Below, in pieces: positions 22,283-33,348 of a stretch of DNA of 64,000 bases. The notes beneath the pieces were generated by a model, which saw nothing but the letters and a program-made list of their open reading frames with translations, made no database searches and was not told where the DNA came from. Position 1 is the first letter of the stretch, and each line of letters opens with the position of its first letter. Source of the stretch: Uranotaenia lowii (taxonomy: Eukaryota; Arthropoda; Insecta; Diptera; Culicidae). Made by a program: the position numbers and the translations under genes. The stretch covers positions 285,668,875 to 285,732,874 of the forward strand of contig NC_073693.1 of the NCBI RefSeq assembly GCF_029784155.1, in the 5' to 3' direction.

Positions 22283-23338
22283 AAGTAGGGTTAGTTGCCC
22301 TACTTTGGACCCATTAAGCGGTGGTTATTAAATAATCAAGGTTTTCTCACAATTGGACGGGAAATTTATACCCTTCAGGAAGTTCATTTATAAGTCATGA
22401 ACTTACCTGCAAGTTTCAATGAAAATTTTCAACATGGGTTTCGCCATTATTGAGAGATTTGCAAAGATATGGATGATTTAAATTTCCAACTTTGAACCTA
22501 CTGTTCCTATTTTGGTACTGGATCGGTTCCTTTCAATGGACCTAGAACTAAAACTCCTACAAAAAGTTTGATTTTTCGAAAATAAATAAACAAATTTACT
22601 GTGAATGTAAACTTAAATCAATTACTATAATAAAATAGTATTACAGCTTTCTAATATTTAAAAAACTAGAATTTCTGTTATGAATATCACAAACACTTTT
22701 ATTCCTTGTCAGCTCTATCAGCAAATCGATAGCTGAAACTTGATTGTGTTTACTTACTTATAGTTTATTTGCGTAAATCTGGCAAAACTGTTGGAAATAT
22801 TCAATATTGGTTCTGAATTATGCCCCAATTAAAAATTCGCAACATTGTTGATTTGTTGGTTTTGATACAAAGATTTGGTGATGTCAGGTCTAAACATGGA
22901 ACATCAAAGTCGAAAGTTTCCTATATTTGGACCCTTTGCAAATTTTCCGAGTTTTCCATTGATTTTCATGAGTTTTTGGATAAATGGGTAGTATGGTTCA
23001 TATTCTTCACAGTGAAAGTAATTTCCCCTTAAACTTTGGCTTGGAAAGTAAAAAATCGTGATTTTTGCTTAAACACTCTAATTTCTCAATACGCGGCCCA
23101 CTAAATGAGCTGTCTGATTTACCACTGATGAAGAGGTACATTTTTAAAAACGATGAAAATTTTATCAGAAAGACTTTTAATGGCAAAAAACGATGTGGTA
23201 GGGTTCAGGAAGAATAAGAGTTCATTGTGTGCATAGGAATATCTTTATTTTATGTCAGCAAAATGAATTATTCTCAATTTTCGGCATTTTAGGACTAAAG
23301 TAGGCTCTAGGTCCAAAGTAGGAGCACTCACCCTACTT
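22283..23338. mobile_element. ~1.05-kb element with AAGTAGGGT inverted ends
   Basis: The left end AAGTAGGGTTAGTTGCC continues with CCTACTTTGGACC. The right end, reversed, reads AAGTAGGGTGAGTGCTCC then TACTTTGGACC. These are about 29-bp inverted ends with a few mismatches. Each end is itself partly palindromic (GTAGGG...CCCTAC). No ORF is convincing, so it is a non-autonomous DNA transposon. A target duplication was not resolved. Confidence 0.65.
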
Positions 23339-24810
23339 TGTCTTTTCCCTTCTTCTTTCTTTCTAGACTTGCCAAGTTATCGTTCTTGCCCATGTAGTCT
23401 AGTTGTAGGAAAGCGCGTGATAGCGGACCTGAGCTTGAATCTTGAATGTATGTATGTACGCAGCGGAGGACAAGACAAGATCATTTACACGCGCGCGCGC
23501 ACCTGATGGAACATCACGCGAGAAGCAGTTATCTTCTGCTGGTAAAGCAGCGGAAATTGATTTTATGACTCTTTTTTCCTCTTTCTCTGAAGAGGGATCT
23601 TGTGCTTTGTTTGACAGGTGAGTCGATTGAAGATCGATGGTGAAGGTAAAATTTAGCTGTAGTTTCCATCTTGCGTAAAAGGATTATCGCAAATCGAAAT
23701 TGCTCGATAATTTGAAGTCTTTCTCATTAGGTTTCTTAAGGTTCAATCATTGGCAATTCATTCATCACGTAAGAGACTGATCCTTCTGTGGATGGTGTTA
23801 TGGTTTCATTACGTTGCAAAAATATCCATGCTGTTATTATTGTTAAGTAGCTGCTTCCGGTAATGTGAGCACAGCCTTTAAGAGTCCTGTGGCACCTTCT
23901 TATCAGGAAATTGTGCCGAAAATAATGCTTTGTACTTAATTTCAAATCGTTTTTAAATAAATGTAAGATAAATTTTATTGATATTGGGCATTTTAAATAG
24001 TAATTATCAAACATACAATAAATCAGATGTAGATTTCGAAAAAGATTCCTCAAAACAGTGGTGGCTGTTCACATTAGATTTAAAAAAAATTATAGCTTTT
24101 ACAAAACAGTGAAAGTAGTGAAAACATTAAAATGGGCCAACAGCTCCAAAATAATGTTCATGCCACAAACGAATTTAAGATTGAATTTATTCAGCCTGTG
24201 CAAGTTCATGACTTGCAATTCATGATGAAATGAGGAACTCTTTTCACTTATTCAGTCATTCTCATCGCACTTCACTACCAATGTTACTGCCATAATTTAG
24301 GATTTTTCAGATAAACAACATTCAAAGGACCTTCAATTGACTCTTCGTATTTTTGTACTCATTCAAATATACAACTATCGATGGGAGCTTACAGATTTCA
24401 GGCTTCAGAGCTACTAGTTTACGATGTAGTTCATGAAAAATTTGTTCCGAAATACTCCAAAGGGCGAAAAGCTCTAAAAAATATCGATACAAAAGGGCTC
24501 TAAGCGAAAAACAAAATACTGATCTAGAGGGACCCACTAAATATCAATATCAAGAAAAAAAATAAAATTCTTGTTTTTTACCAGATTTGAATTTTTTCCA
24601 ACTAAATCCTAGTTTATTATCAATTTTGAGGTATTCTTTTCATATAAAATTTTAATAGAACAAATTATCATAAAAAAGCTTTATGAAAGTTTATCAGTCT
24701 TGTTTGTTTACAAATGAAACAAAATTGAAGTAAATGCTCTATCTAATTAAATTATAATCTTGATATAATGCTATCAAAGTGTTATATAATTTAGTTATTC
24801 TTACATGGAC
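23339..24810. other. intergenic DNA, nothing firm
   Basis: Contains a CG-dinucleotide run at 23490-23502. The ORFs at 23736-24053 (-) and 24322-24537 (-) show no domain and are probably chance. Confidence 0.35.
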
Positions 24811-26190
24811 TTTTTGTTTTTTTTTTTTTTTTAAATTAAAGTTTATTAGGCCATTTACTTTTTGGTATAAGTTTTAGTGGGCCGAGGGTCAGGGGTTTTC
24901 TTAAGACTAGAGGGAGGTTGGAAGGGGTAAGGAGAGGGAAGAGAGCGTTGGGAAGGAATGGGGGATTTTAAAATTAACTGTTCCCTTGGTAGGGTACTGG
25001 GGGATCCTTTTGCGTTTCCGCGGTCATCTGCCTCATCCGATGATTGTGCCGGTGAGGGTTGAGGAGTAATCCGTTTCCGTTGAGGAGAGGCTGGTTTGAG
25101 GTGAGTAGTTGGTTGATTAGTACGCTTCTGTTGTGTTGGCTGCTGCTGCTGCTGTGTTTTTTCTTCCTTCTGTTTGGTTTCGGTTAGTGGTGGCGCTTGT
25201 CTATTGTCTACTGAACTCGGTTGGTTTTTGTCGACCTTGACTACATTGGCGAATGTTGTTGGGCTGCTGGTTTGTTGAATCAATTTACGGGCAGCTGCAA
25301 TCGGCATATTACGTTCGGTACTGATTTTAATTGCTGTAGTTTCGGCAATCCAGATTGGGCATGATCTATTAATCGGAGAGTGACCTTCTTTCTGGCAGTT
25401 ACCGCAAAACGGATGATTCTTACAGGATTGACTGTCGTGATTTGAAGAACTGCATTTGCTGCACGAGAGGGGACTCTCGCACTTTTTTTTGGTGTGCCCG
25501 TACTTTAAGCAATTTCTGCAAAGCAATGGCAACGGATAATATTGTCTAGTCCGTACTCGTAGGAATCCAAAGTTAAAAAACTCCGGTATTACCATCCCGT
25601 TTATGGTCAAAATCAATGTGGAAGTTCCAACAACTGAACTGGGAGTTTTTTTTGTGATCCTTCGTACGTCGATCACGTTTTGCTACAACAACTCAGTGAG
25701 AAGATCTTTCTCGTTCATTTGGTCCACTTCCCGACATGTAACTACACATTTTCGCTGGTTCATTCTCGGATGGCGTCCGATAACGATCGGTGTACCATCG
25801 GTCAAATTTGTCAACTTTTCCAGTTCGCTAATCTGTTTTTTGTTTCTTGATTTGATGACATACCAGTTGTTCTTTGTCTCGTAGAATCCTTCAATTTTTC
25901 CCGTTTTTTCCACAGATCTCCCGATGATAAAAGGGTTTTGTGGAAGATTGTGTCCGTCTGCTGCTTTCAATGTGATGTATTGTAAGCGTCCATTCAAGTT
26001 ATGGGGATCCATCCATTCTGGTATAGTCCTATCTGGGGGTTCACCCGGCGATGGACTCATCGCACCGCTTTCTCACTTCACACCGTTCTAGTTTGAAAAA
26101 ATGCTATAGCCTTTGGCTTGCGAGGACCGATTACAAAAAGCGACCGACCTCGCTCGAGGCTGAAGAGGAACTTCTTTTTTTTTTTGTTAT
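24811..26190 (-). mobile_element. retroposon carrying only a LINE ORF1 (HAL1-like)
   Basis: A minus-strand unit with a ~100-bp 5' UTR, a gag-like ORF1 (24855-26060), about 30 bp of 3' UTR with 'aataaa', and a poly(A) tail (poly(T) on + from about 24811). No endonuclease or RT follows the ORF1. The short 3' UTR and tail directly after ORF1 look like a natural end, not a break. Tail and left flank are both A-rich on the element strand, so the target duplication could not be read. Confidence 0.65.
24855..26060 (-). pseudogene. LINE ORF1 (gag-like, three zinc knuckles) with one in-frame stop
   Basis: The frame runs from an ATG at 26060 to the stop at 24855, about 400 codons, interrupted by one TAG at 25680-25682 (a CAG-to-TAG change would explain it). 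The N-terminal ~125 residues hold the RNA-binding-like region. Three zinc knuckles follow the stop: 'CRNCLKYGHTKKKC' and 'CSKCSSSNHDSQSC' (C-x2-C-x4-H-x4-C), then 'CGNCQKEGHSPINRSC' (C-x2-C-x4-H-x6-C). The C-terminal third is a Gln/Pro/Ser/Lys-rich low-complexity tail. The knuckle set fits Jockey- or I-like LINE ORF1 proteins; the exact clade is unsure. It is not closely alike to the ORF1 at 12001-13430. Confidence 0.75.
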
Positions 26191-27268
26191 AATTTGAGAT
26201 ATTTTTACATCCTTATTTTACATCCTACGAGTACTAAATTATTTCTCATTTGATATGATAAAAAATCAATTATAAAATATCACATCTCAGGGCTGTAGGA
26301 AGAATTGACTCATGGGGAAGGGGATTTAATGACTAATTTTTACCTATGATTTTTTGCACAATAAGGCCGGAACAAATTTCCAATCCTTCTTTTGTCACTC
26401 GGAGTTGGAACATCGCGAGGGGGAGACAATAAAAAATTATGCGAAAAACAAATAAACTGGAATAAATTGCACAAAAGCTTGTATGCAACAAAATTGCATA
26501 CTATATCATTGCACAAAACCCACAAATCAAGTTTTTTTTTATCGGAAAATTCAATAAAACCAAAAATACACATGGTGAAATAACTTCCATCTTCCAAAAT
26601 TTGTTTTTTGGTCTTGTAATCTTTCGGATACTTGAATTTTTCATCGAAATTTCCTTGAAATACTTAAAACTTTATTTATTCCCCCCTTCGGGTTTTTTCG
26701 GGAATTTCGAAGGGGGGGTGACAAAAGAAGAAATTGATATTTTTTCCAGCCTAATGAACGATTACAAAAAAAATTAACAACAAATTTTGTTTGAAACTAT
26801 ATGATTATTCATTTTTAAATACTTTTAAATTGAAAGTTTTGCTATTAAATCGAAACATTGAAAAATGGGTCCTAAACCTAAATGGTGAGCAAAATTCGCT
26901 TTCATCGATGGTTAAAACCTTTGAATTTGTTTAAGAGTCTGGTAGATCAAACTTAGTTGACTTGAGCCGAAAATAATTTTTTTAGGTGAGCCATCCATTT
27001 CTTAAAACAAACCCTATTCTATACTCAAATCAAGCAAGCTGAGTCTCAAAATAAATTCTAGCGAGCTCTATTGCAAATTAAATGATTTTAACCTATATTT
27101 TAAAGGATCAAATTTTCTTGATGCAAGCTTGAACCAAATTAATGACATTAATTTGAAATTTGGCTTTAAAAAACAGCAATTTTAACAGATTGCGAACTTA
27201 ATACAAGATATCTCGTGTTTTCACTTGCCACTAGCATGATCCATTAAAAAGCATATTTTAAATGTTAT
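26191..27268. other. AT-rich spacer with a C6/G6 hairpin
   Basis: No gene seen. CCCCCCTTCG (26681-26690) pairs with CGAAGGGGGG (26708-26717), a 10-bp stem with a 17-base loop; its role is unknown. Confidence 0.4.
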
Positions 27269-27898
27269 GATAAGGTTGCCAGAATTTTTTCAGCACGTAT
27301 CCGGGCCGAAAAACCGAGCAATTTTAAATAAAAACCTGACAAAATCCGGGCATTGGATTTTAAAAGTGAGGACCATGAATCCGGACAAAATCCGGTCAAA
27401 TTTTATCAAAATCCAGAAATTACTCAATAAAAATCAAGAAAAAAATTGATATCTTTTTAATTTTTCATAAAAAAAAAGACATACACCGTCTTAGCCAATT
27501 TAGGCTTTACAGACTGAATTAATGACGTGGACAACTTAAGATTAACATTTAACACCCAGTGCCGATATGGGAATCGAACCCATGCCATCAGTATACCAGC
27601 GATTACCGTCTTACCACGCTAACCACTCGACCACTCAGACGTACAATTATTGACGGACTAAGTATTGTATTCAAGATTTTCAAGAAAGTGTTCATGATTA
27701 TTTTTATAAAATTTGCTCGAAAAATTTTGGTTTGCAGGCGTTTGTTGTTTTTTTTTTTGTTTGATTTGCCAAGTAAAGTGAACAAATCCGGACAAAATCC
27801 GGGTATTTTCAATGAATTCTGGGCAACCGAGCCTGTTCCCAATTTTTGTATTAAATATCTGGGCAAACCCGGATAAAACCGAGCAATCTGGCAACCTT
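27269..27898. mobile_element. AAGGTTGCCAG-ended MITE, copy 1
   Basis: Inverted ends: AAGGTTGCCAGAATTTTT at the left and ...CTGGCAACCTT at the right. ATGTTAT flanks both sides (27262-27268, 27899-27905), a 7-bp target duplication if the element starts three bases before AAGG. Internal text is rich in 'tccggg'/'cccgga'. A second copy in inverse orientation is at 36235-36657. A SINE head lies inside this copy. No coding capacity. Confidence 0.7.
27480..27648 (-). mobile_element. tRNA-derived SINE-like sequence inside the MITE
   Basis: On the minus strand 'TGGTCGAGTGGTTAGCG' is an RNA polymerase III A box and 'GGTTCGATTCCC' a B box, about 40 bases apart, with a well-formed T arm (CATGGG/CCCATA-like). 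The acceptor stem does not pair properly, so it is not a working tRNA. Extra sequence downstream fits a SINE body. End points are approximate. Confidence 0.6.
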
Positions 27899-28349
27899 AT
27901 GTTATAAACCTAATAATGAAACCTCATTTCTGAAACATTTAATGTCGAATTTTGTTGACTGGCGGCTTAGATTTTCTCGCGTTCCTTAATGTATTAATAA
28001 TGTTAAACAATTCACTGGAAAAAAAAATTTTTGTACAGATTTTTTAGGTGAAGATCATAAGTTTCTTCAACAGAAAAAAACAGTTTTTCATAAAGAATCC
28101 ATTCCATAATGTTAATCCGGTGGATGATTTTTTAATTTAAAATTTGGGTTTTTCGCATTTAACAAGACTTTAGAAAATAAGCTCAAATTCTACTTTTTAT
28201 TTGTGATATTCAGCTTAATTGCGGGTATAAACTAATTTTGATTAAACATTTCAAATTGGGAAATTCAATTGACAAGCAAGGTTATGTTCATGATCTCTTG
28301 AATTCCTCAACAGTTTATGCTTATCGTAAAATTTATTTACTAGCTAATT

Positions 28350-28950
28350 TTTTTTCTGAAATTTGAATCTGATCCTGAATCTGAATTCTGAACCTATATT
28401 CAAAAATTTAGCATTGAATCTGTATCTGAATTGCTATACGATTTCTGAAATGTACAAAAAAATACGGTTTGCGAATCTTAATTCCAGTTCAGAATTTTAT
28501 GGGCCAAGCTTGAAAGCCCTCATATATGAATATTATTTGAATTCTGTAGTTCAGGTTTAATCTAAATTTACTATTTAATTATCTTTTTTTGTATTGTGAA
28601 TATGAATTAAAATATGAATTTCAAATGATGAATCTGAATCTGAGTTTTCAATTTGGGATTGCCATTTCAAAGCTTTAAATGTTTGAATATTGTGATAGAA
28701 TTAAGTTTAAGAACTTCGAATTTGAATATAAAACAAACATTTTCTTTATCTATAATTATCTAAATATTATCTAAATATTTAAAATGCCTATGATCTCAAA
28801 AAACAAGATTCAAATTTGATATGAAAATCAAAACCAAATTTGAACCAGGATTTCAAGCAGCTTTCCATTTCTTATTTCTTATGATTATTTGAACTGAAAT
28901 AAATGAACCTTTACTGGATACAGATATTTTTATATAAGAGATACATCGCT
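28350..28950 (+). repeat. old dispersed repeat family 2, copy B
   Basis: Diverged match to 16560-17150, same orientation; see that entry for landmarks. Confidence 0.5.
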
Positions 28951-29599
28951 TTTGAAAAATTGAATTCATCAATTTATAGAAAATGCAAAAATTAAGATCA
29001 CAACTATTTCCGACTTTATTCAAGAAGGCCAATGAATATTGGATATTAAAGATTTTAATTCATTGAACAACTTTGTTGAAGACTGCGAGATGATTTGACT
29101 TACTTTAAATATATCAAAGATTCAATTTCAAATTCAACTTAGACTTTATTGCACCACAGAAATTTAAAAAAAAAACCTAAATGAATTTTCATTCCTGTAA
29201 AAGGTTTAAGCTTAATTTTTTATTTAAATTTCGTCGAAATTACCGTTTGTTTTACATACCTTTTTTTTGTAAATTCATAATTACTCCCGGTCTTTGGGAA
29301 ACAGGATCATTAAATCAACAAGTTTTTGAATTTGACAGTTTTGTCCAAAAATTACACAAATTGAATTACTTTATTTTTAAACTTTTTTTAAAAGTTATCT
29401 CGAGAACAAGAGCTTATAAAAAACTAATTAGATACCTTGATTCAGCGCCCCCGAATAATTCAAAATCAGTTCTGAGATTCCTTGCACCTCGGAAAAATTT
29501 TTTTGTGGGAAATTTTGTTGTCTTGTGTTATCTGTGATGCTATTTTCAGAAATTTCATAGGCAAATCAGGCCAAACATCGATTAAAAGGAGTAATTTTA
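28951..29599. other. AT-rich spacer
   Basis: The 118-residue ORF at 29181-29537 has low-complexity, T-rich codons and no domain; probably chance. Confidence 0.35.
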
Positions 29600-30180
29600 C
29601 TTGAACATAAGCATTCCACATTATCAAAGTCATGAGATTTTCATGATTCAGCTATAGAAATCCTATCCCAGATGTATCTCCATTGAATTCAGAAAATTTA
29701 TAAAACCTGTAAAAATTTTTTTGACTCAAGAATATAAACTGTAGCATTGACAAATCTGGTTAAAAATATGTGAAATTATGAATTTTTGATTTTAAAATTT
29801 GCAGTGCAAAAATTTCATACAAAATTTCAAATTATGTAGAAAAAAATTATCGTTTTTACAAAAAAAATGAGGCTTCACGACAAAATTTAAATAAATTGTA
29901 AAAATACTTTTCAAAAACGGGCACAGAAAATGTCGAAAAATACCATCGCATCGGTTCGGGCAAATAAAGGTTTTTTTTCAGAAAACGGTTCAATTTTTTT
30001 TACGAACCATAGAAAGACTTTCATAATTTAACGTTTTTGCTTAACAAAAGGAAAACAATTGATGTTTCGTTTTCTTCAAAGAAGAATATTTGCTTAACAT
30101 TTCAAATCAATTACAACATTCAAATTATTGAAAAATTATTGAGATTTAATGATGGATTTGTCCAATTTCGGCTGGTTTAA
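29600..30180 (+). repeat. old dispersed repeat, copy B
   Basis: Diverged match to parts of 13820-15070, same orientation. Confidence 0.35.
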
Positions 30181-30332
30181 TCACCTTATATATAAAAAAA
30201 ACATGTTTATTCAAGTACATGAACATGAATTCATAATATTTATCTTTTTGCAGTTTTGTTTTTGTCAAAAATTTTCCGTTATAAAAAATTATGTAAAGCT
30301 CCGAAAACTATTATTACCTTAATTTTATTTTT

Positions 30333-30397
30333 AATGTGGCCCGTCGAAACAATTTTAAAATAAAAGTGGTCTGTTGCTTCAAAAAGTTGCTCACCCC
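30333..30397 (-). mobile_element. isolated hAT-like terminus
   Basis: Read on the minus strand this begins CAGGGGTGAGCAACTTTTTG and continues to 'gacgggccac', the layout of a hAT end (CAGGGGT... followed by a GGGCCA word). I found no matching opposite end in the window. Confidence 0.4.
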
Positions 30398-30404
30398 TGC
30401 TCTA

Positions 30405-30766
30405 TATGAACATTAGACTGAGTCGATTTGGGGTCATTTTGGAATTTCTCAAACCCTGGGGTCTTAAAAGCTTCGTCTTGGTCCAAAACTCATCCATGAT
30501 TTTTTGTAGAATTTTTAAGTAACGTTTACATGAGTAAATTTGAACTTTTAGGTTTGTATGGGAAAATTGAATATTTTGTACTGAAAAATCAACATCATTT
30601 TTGTTTCGTCTATGGGACAGAGCCAGCTGATGATTTTTGTGCCAATTTATAAATTTCCTCAACGAAATTTTCCGCTGAACAACTTTGTCGAAGACCATAA
30701 CTTCGTATCTTATTAGGAAAAAAAGTTATTAGTTGTTTAACAAAGGTATGTCTTTTCGCAGTGGTA
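30405..30766 (-). repeat. outer inverted repeat, left arm
   Basis: About 360 bp that recur inverted at 34930-35297 with few mismatches. Both arms contain the same ~98-codon open frame (30402-30698 - and 35006-35299 +), which shows no known domain and is open in both, so the identity probably reflects DNA duplication rather than a gene. Confidence 0.75.
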
Positions 30767-30767
30767 A

Positions 30768-30877
30768 ACAATAAATTCAATTGACATCCCTGCAGGGTGC
30801 CTAGCGAGGTATTGCGTGACTACTTTCCATGCAACACTTCGCGAGGCTCAAGCAGTGATGTCGATTGAATTTATTGT
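30768..30877. mobile_element. 110-bp MITE with TAA target duplication
   Basis: Inverted ends ACAATAAATTCAATTGACAT and ATGTCGATTGAATTTATTGT (one mismatch) are flanked by TAA on both sides (30765-30767, 30878-30880). The inverted paralogue at 34930 lacks this insert and shows a single TAA ('gattaaccc'), an empty site. A 3-bp TAA duplication fits PIF/Harbinger-type elements. Confidence 0.7.
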
Positions 30878-31364
30878 TAACCCTTCATTTCATGATTTTT
30901 TATTTTTTCTCGAAAAAATTCACAATAGTGCGCAATGATGAATACATGAAGGGAAAAATATTATTTTCACATATTTCGGTTATTTGGCAAAAATATTAAT
31001 TGTTGCAAATCTGCAACAACATGAAACGGTTACACCTTTTTGTTCTTCACACTAGACAACTGGAAATAAATGCTTATTCCTAATTTCTTTTGCACTAATC
31101 ATAGTTTTTGCGCAGGAACTTCGCAAATCTAGATTTCTGGACACCGTGAAAGTTGAGAATTCAGCTCGGAGTAGTTATGTATGTTGGTTATCCACCATGG
31201 GTGCACGAATTCACCGCAGTTTCTGCCTAAGTATGTGAAGTATGTGCTCACATGCATTATTGGACTGACCCCATGGCTTCGTATGAACTGTTATGGAGTG
31301 AAGTATTGTGTTGATGTAGGTATATTTTGGAAGAACGAGTCAATCAGTCAATCAATACTTAGAG

Positions 31365-33135
31365 CACAGATAAACAGACATGACACTCTGGACAAATTTT
31401 CATCGATTCTTCGCAAAGCTTTGAAAGAGCTAGGCAATGTCACCACCAGATGGCAATGCATGAAATATAAAAGAAATCAAGGTAGCCACTTTTATGGCTA
31501 ATCATCTCCATGGTGTTAACTTTGAACAAAATATTATAATAAACAAACACCCGTAGACTGCGGTAACGTTCGTTTAAAGAGGAAGTTTCGATTAACGCAT
31601 TCGATTCCGGTTCCGGTTAGGACTTCCTGTTCATTGGCGCTGTCATCAAGTGTACAAAGTGGAAGACAAAATCGACCTTTTTTATAATATTTGCGTTCAA
31701 GAAATGGAATTTGTAGATACAGCGACTACCGCTACTTGGAGATAAGGCTGCAGCACGCTGCAGTTTCTGTACTTTCTGAGCCTGAGAGAAACGACGGAAT
31801 ACCCAAAAACATTAATGAAGGAATTTATTTGAATTGTTGCCGGAGACGCCATCGAGTGTTTGGAATGTGAACAGTGTTATTCGGTCTCCCGAATCACGTC
31901 TTTTATTTAGATTTATTGTAGTTATGATCGAAAAAAAAATGTATAAAAATATAAACTTTTTGTGGCCCGTATGCTTATTTGTGTGATCAGACAAATTTCC
32001 GACATTGTACAAGCTATTTCTCTGATTCCATAACAATGGAATTTAGATTATAATGTTCATAAAGTTAGCAAGCTTCCCTACATTCTTCTCTTAAGTTCAA
32101 GCAAGCTTTTCTACGTAGAGGAACGAATGACTTAACAAATATTTAGTACAATATTTCGACACAAAAAAAAAACAGGAAGGGAATTTAAAACGAAGTGAAA
32201 TGAATGTCTGAAATAAACTGTGATTCTGTTAAACGACCTTTCGCATATTGTTCTGCATAACAGATAAAAAATAAAAAAATCAGGATTTTCAGGACCCCGA
32301 GGGGATGTCTACAAAAACTAAATTTAATTAGCGAGACTTAGAACTTACAATTTATAGGACCAAAACAAGTCATATTCATTCCACCGAATGATCTACAGAT
32401 TATTTTCCAATCATTGCTGCTATATTTAAGTCCTGGAAATCATCCTACGAATAAACTAGTTTCTTCTTCCGCTTTTCCTCTTCTTGTTTTGATTGATTAA
32501 GTCTTCTGGAACGTTGGTTTTCAAACCTTACACGTGAATTTTCGTCTGCGCCCCAGGAGCATCATACAGTTCGAATGTTTTGAATAACCTTAAAATGGGA
32601 AGTTTATCTTAAACATTAATGGCAATTGATGGCACCGAGATGAGCTCTGGAATTTTGAGCACCGTAAACACCTTACGCTTTAATCCGATGTGAAAATTTT
32701 TATAACCATCTCTCTGCTTGTGATTAAGCAGAAAGTACAGAAACTGCAGCGTGCTGCAGCCTTATATCCAAGAAGGGGTAGTCGCTGTATCAAAAAATTC
32801 CGTTTCTTGAACGCAAATATTGTAAAAAGATAGTTCGATTTTGTCCTCCACTTTGTACACTTGATGACAGCGCCAATGAACAGGAAGTCCTAACCGAAAC
32901 CGGAATCGAATGCGTTAATCGAAACTTCCCCTTTAAACGAACGCTACTGCAGTCTATGGGTGTTTGTTTATTATAATATTTTGATCGAAGTTAACACCAT
33001 GGAGATGATTGGTCATAACAGTGGCTACCTTGATTTCTTTTATATTTCATGCATTGCCATCTGGTGGCGACATTGCCTAGCTCTTTTAAAGCTTTGCGAA
33101 GAATGAAAACCGAGTGTCCCGTCTGTTTGTCTGTG
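31365..33135. mobile_element. 1.77-kb element with ~430-bp inverted ends (CACAG type)
   Basis: The ends begin CACAGATAAACAGACATGAC (left) and, reversed, CACAGACAAACAGACGGGAC (right). The inverted match continues for about 430 bp on each side (31365-31790, 32715-33135), including 'gccatctggtggc' and 'ctgcagcgtgctgcag' words. CTTAGAG flanks both sides (31358-31364, 33136-33142), a 7-bp target duplication. The ~920-bp centre has no transposase, so it is non-autonomous. Shares its terminal motif with the element at 42636-46355. Confidence 0.8.
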
Positions 33136-33164
33136 CTTAGAGGTATTCCGGCATCCGTGTATAT

Positions 33165-33348
33165 ACCTGGAAAGCTGGCAGCTGGTTAAACATTCATATA
33201 ATCAGTTATAAGAGGAAACACATCTTACCTGTCGGCCACTTATGGGATTCGAACCCAAAAGTTTTCTCGCCGATACTGGGAATCGAATCCAACCTGGCAC
33301 ATCGGAACCAGACTCGCACCAGCTTATCCACTAGACCACAAAGGTTAG
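33165..33348 (-). mobile_element. tRNA-derived SINE-like sequence
   Basis: On the minus strand 'TGGTCTAGTGGATAAGC' (A box) lies near 33320-33340. B-box-like words 'GATTCGATTCCC' and 'GGTTCGAATCCC' follow near 33280 and 33250. Two B-like boxes and a poor acceptor stem argue against a functional tRNA. The 3' end is not defined. Confidence 0.55.

Noticed and set aside
27552..27640. Possible functional tRNA gene (minus strand)
   Set aside because: A and B boxes and T arm are good but the acceptor stem does not pair; treated as a SINE head.
30402..30698. 98-codon ORF conserved in two places (also 35006-35299)
   Set aside because: Identity extends beyond the frame and the two are arms of an inverted DNA repeat; no evidence that the protein is selected.
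33236..33345. Possible functional tRNA gene (minus strand)
   Set aside because: Two B-box-like words and no proper acceptor stem; treated as a SINE head.
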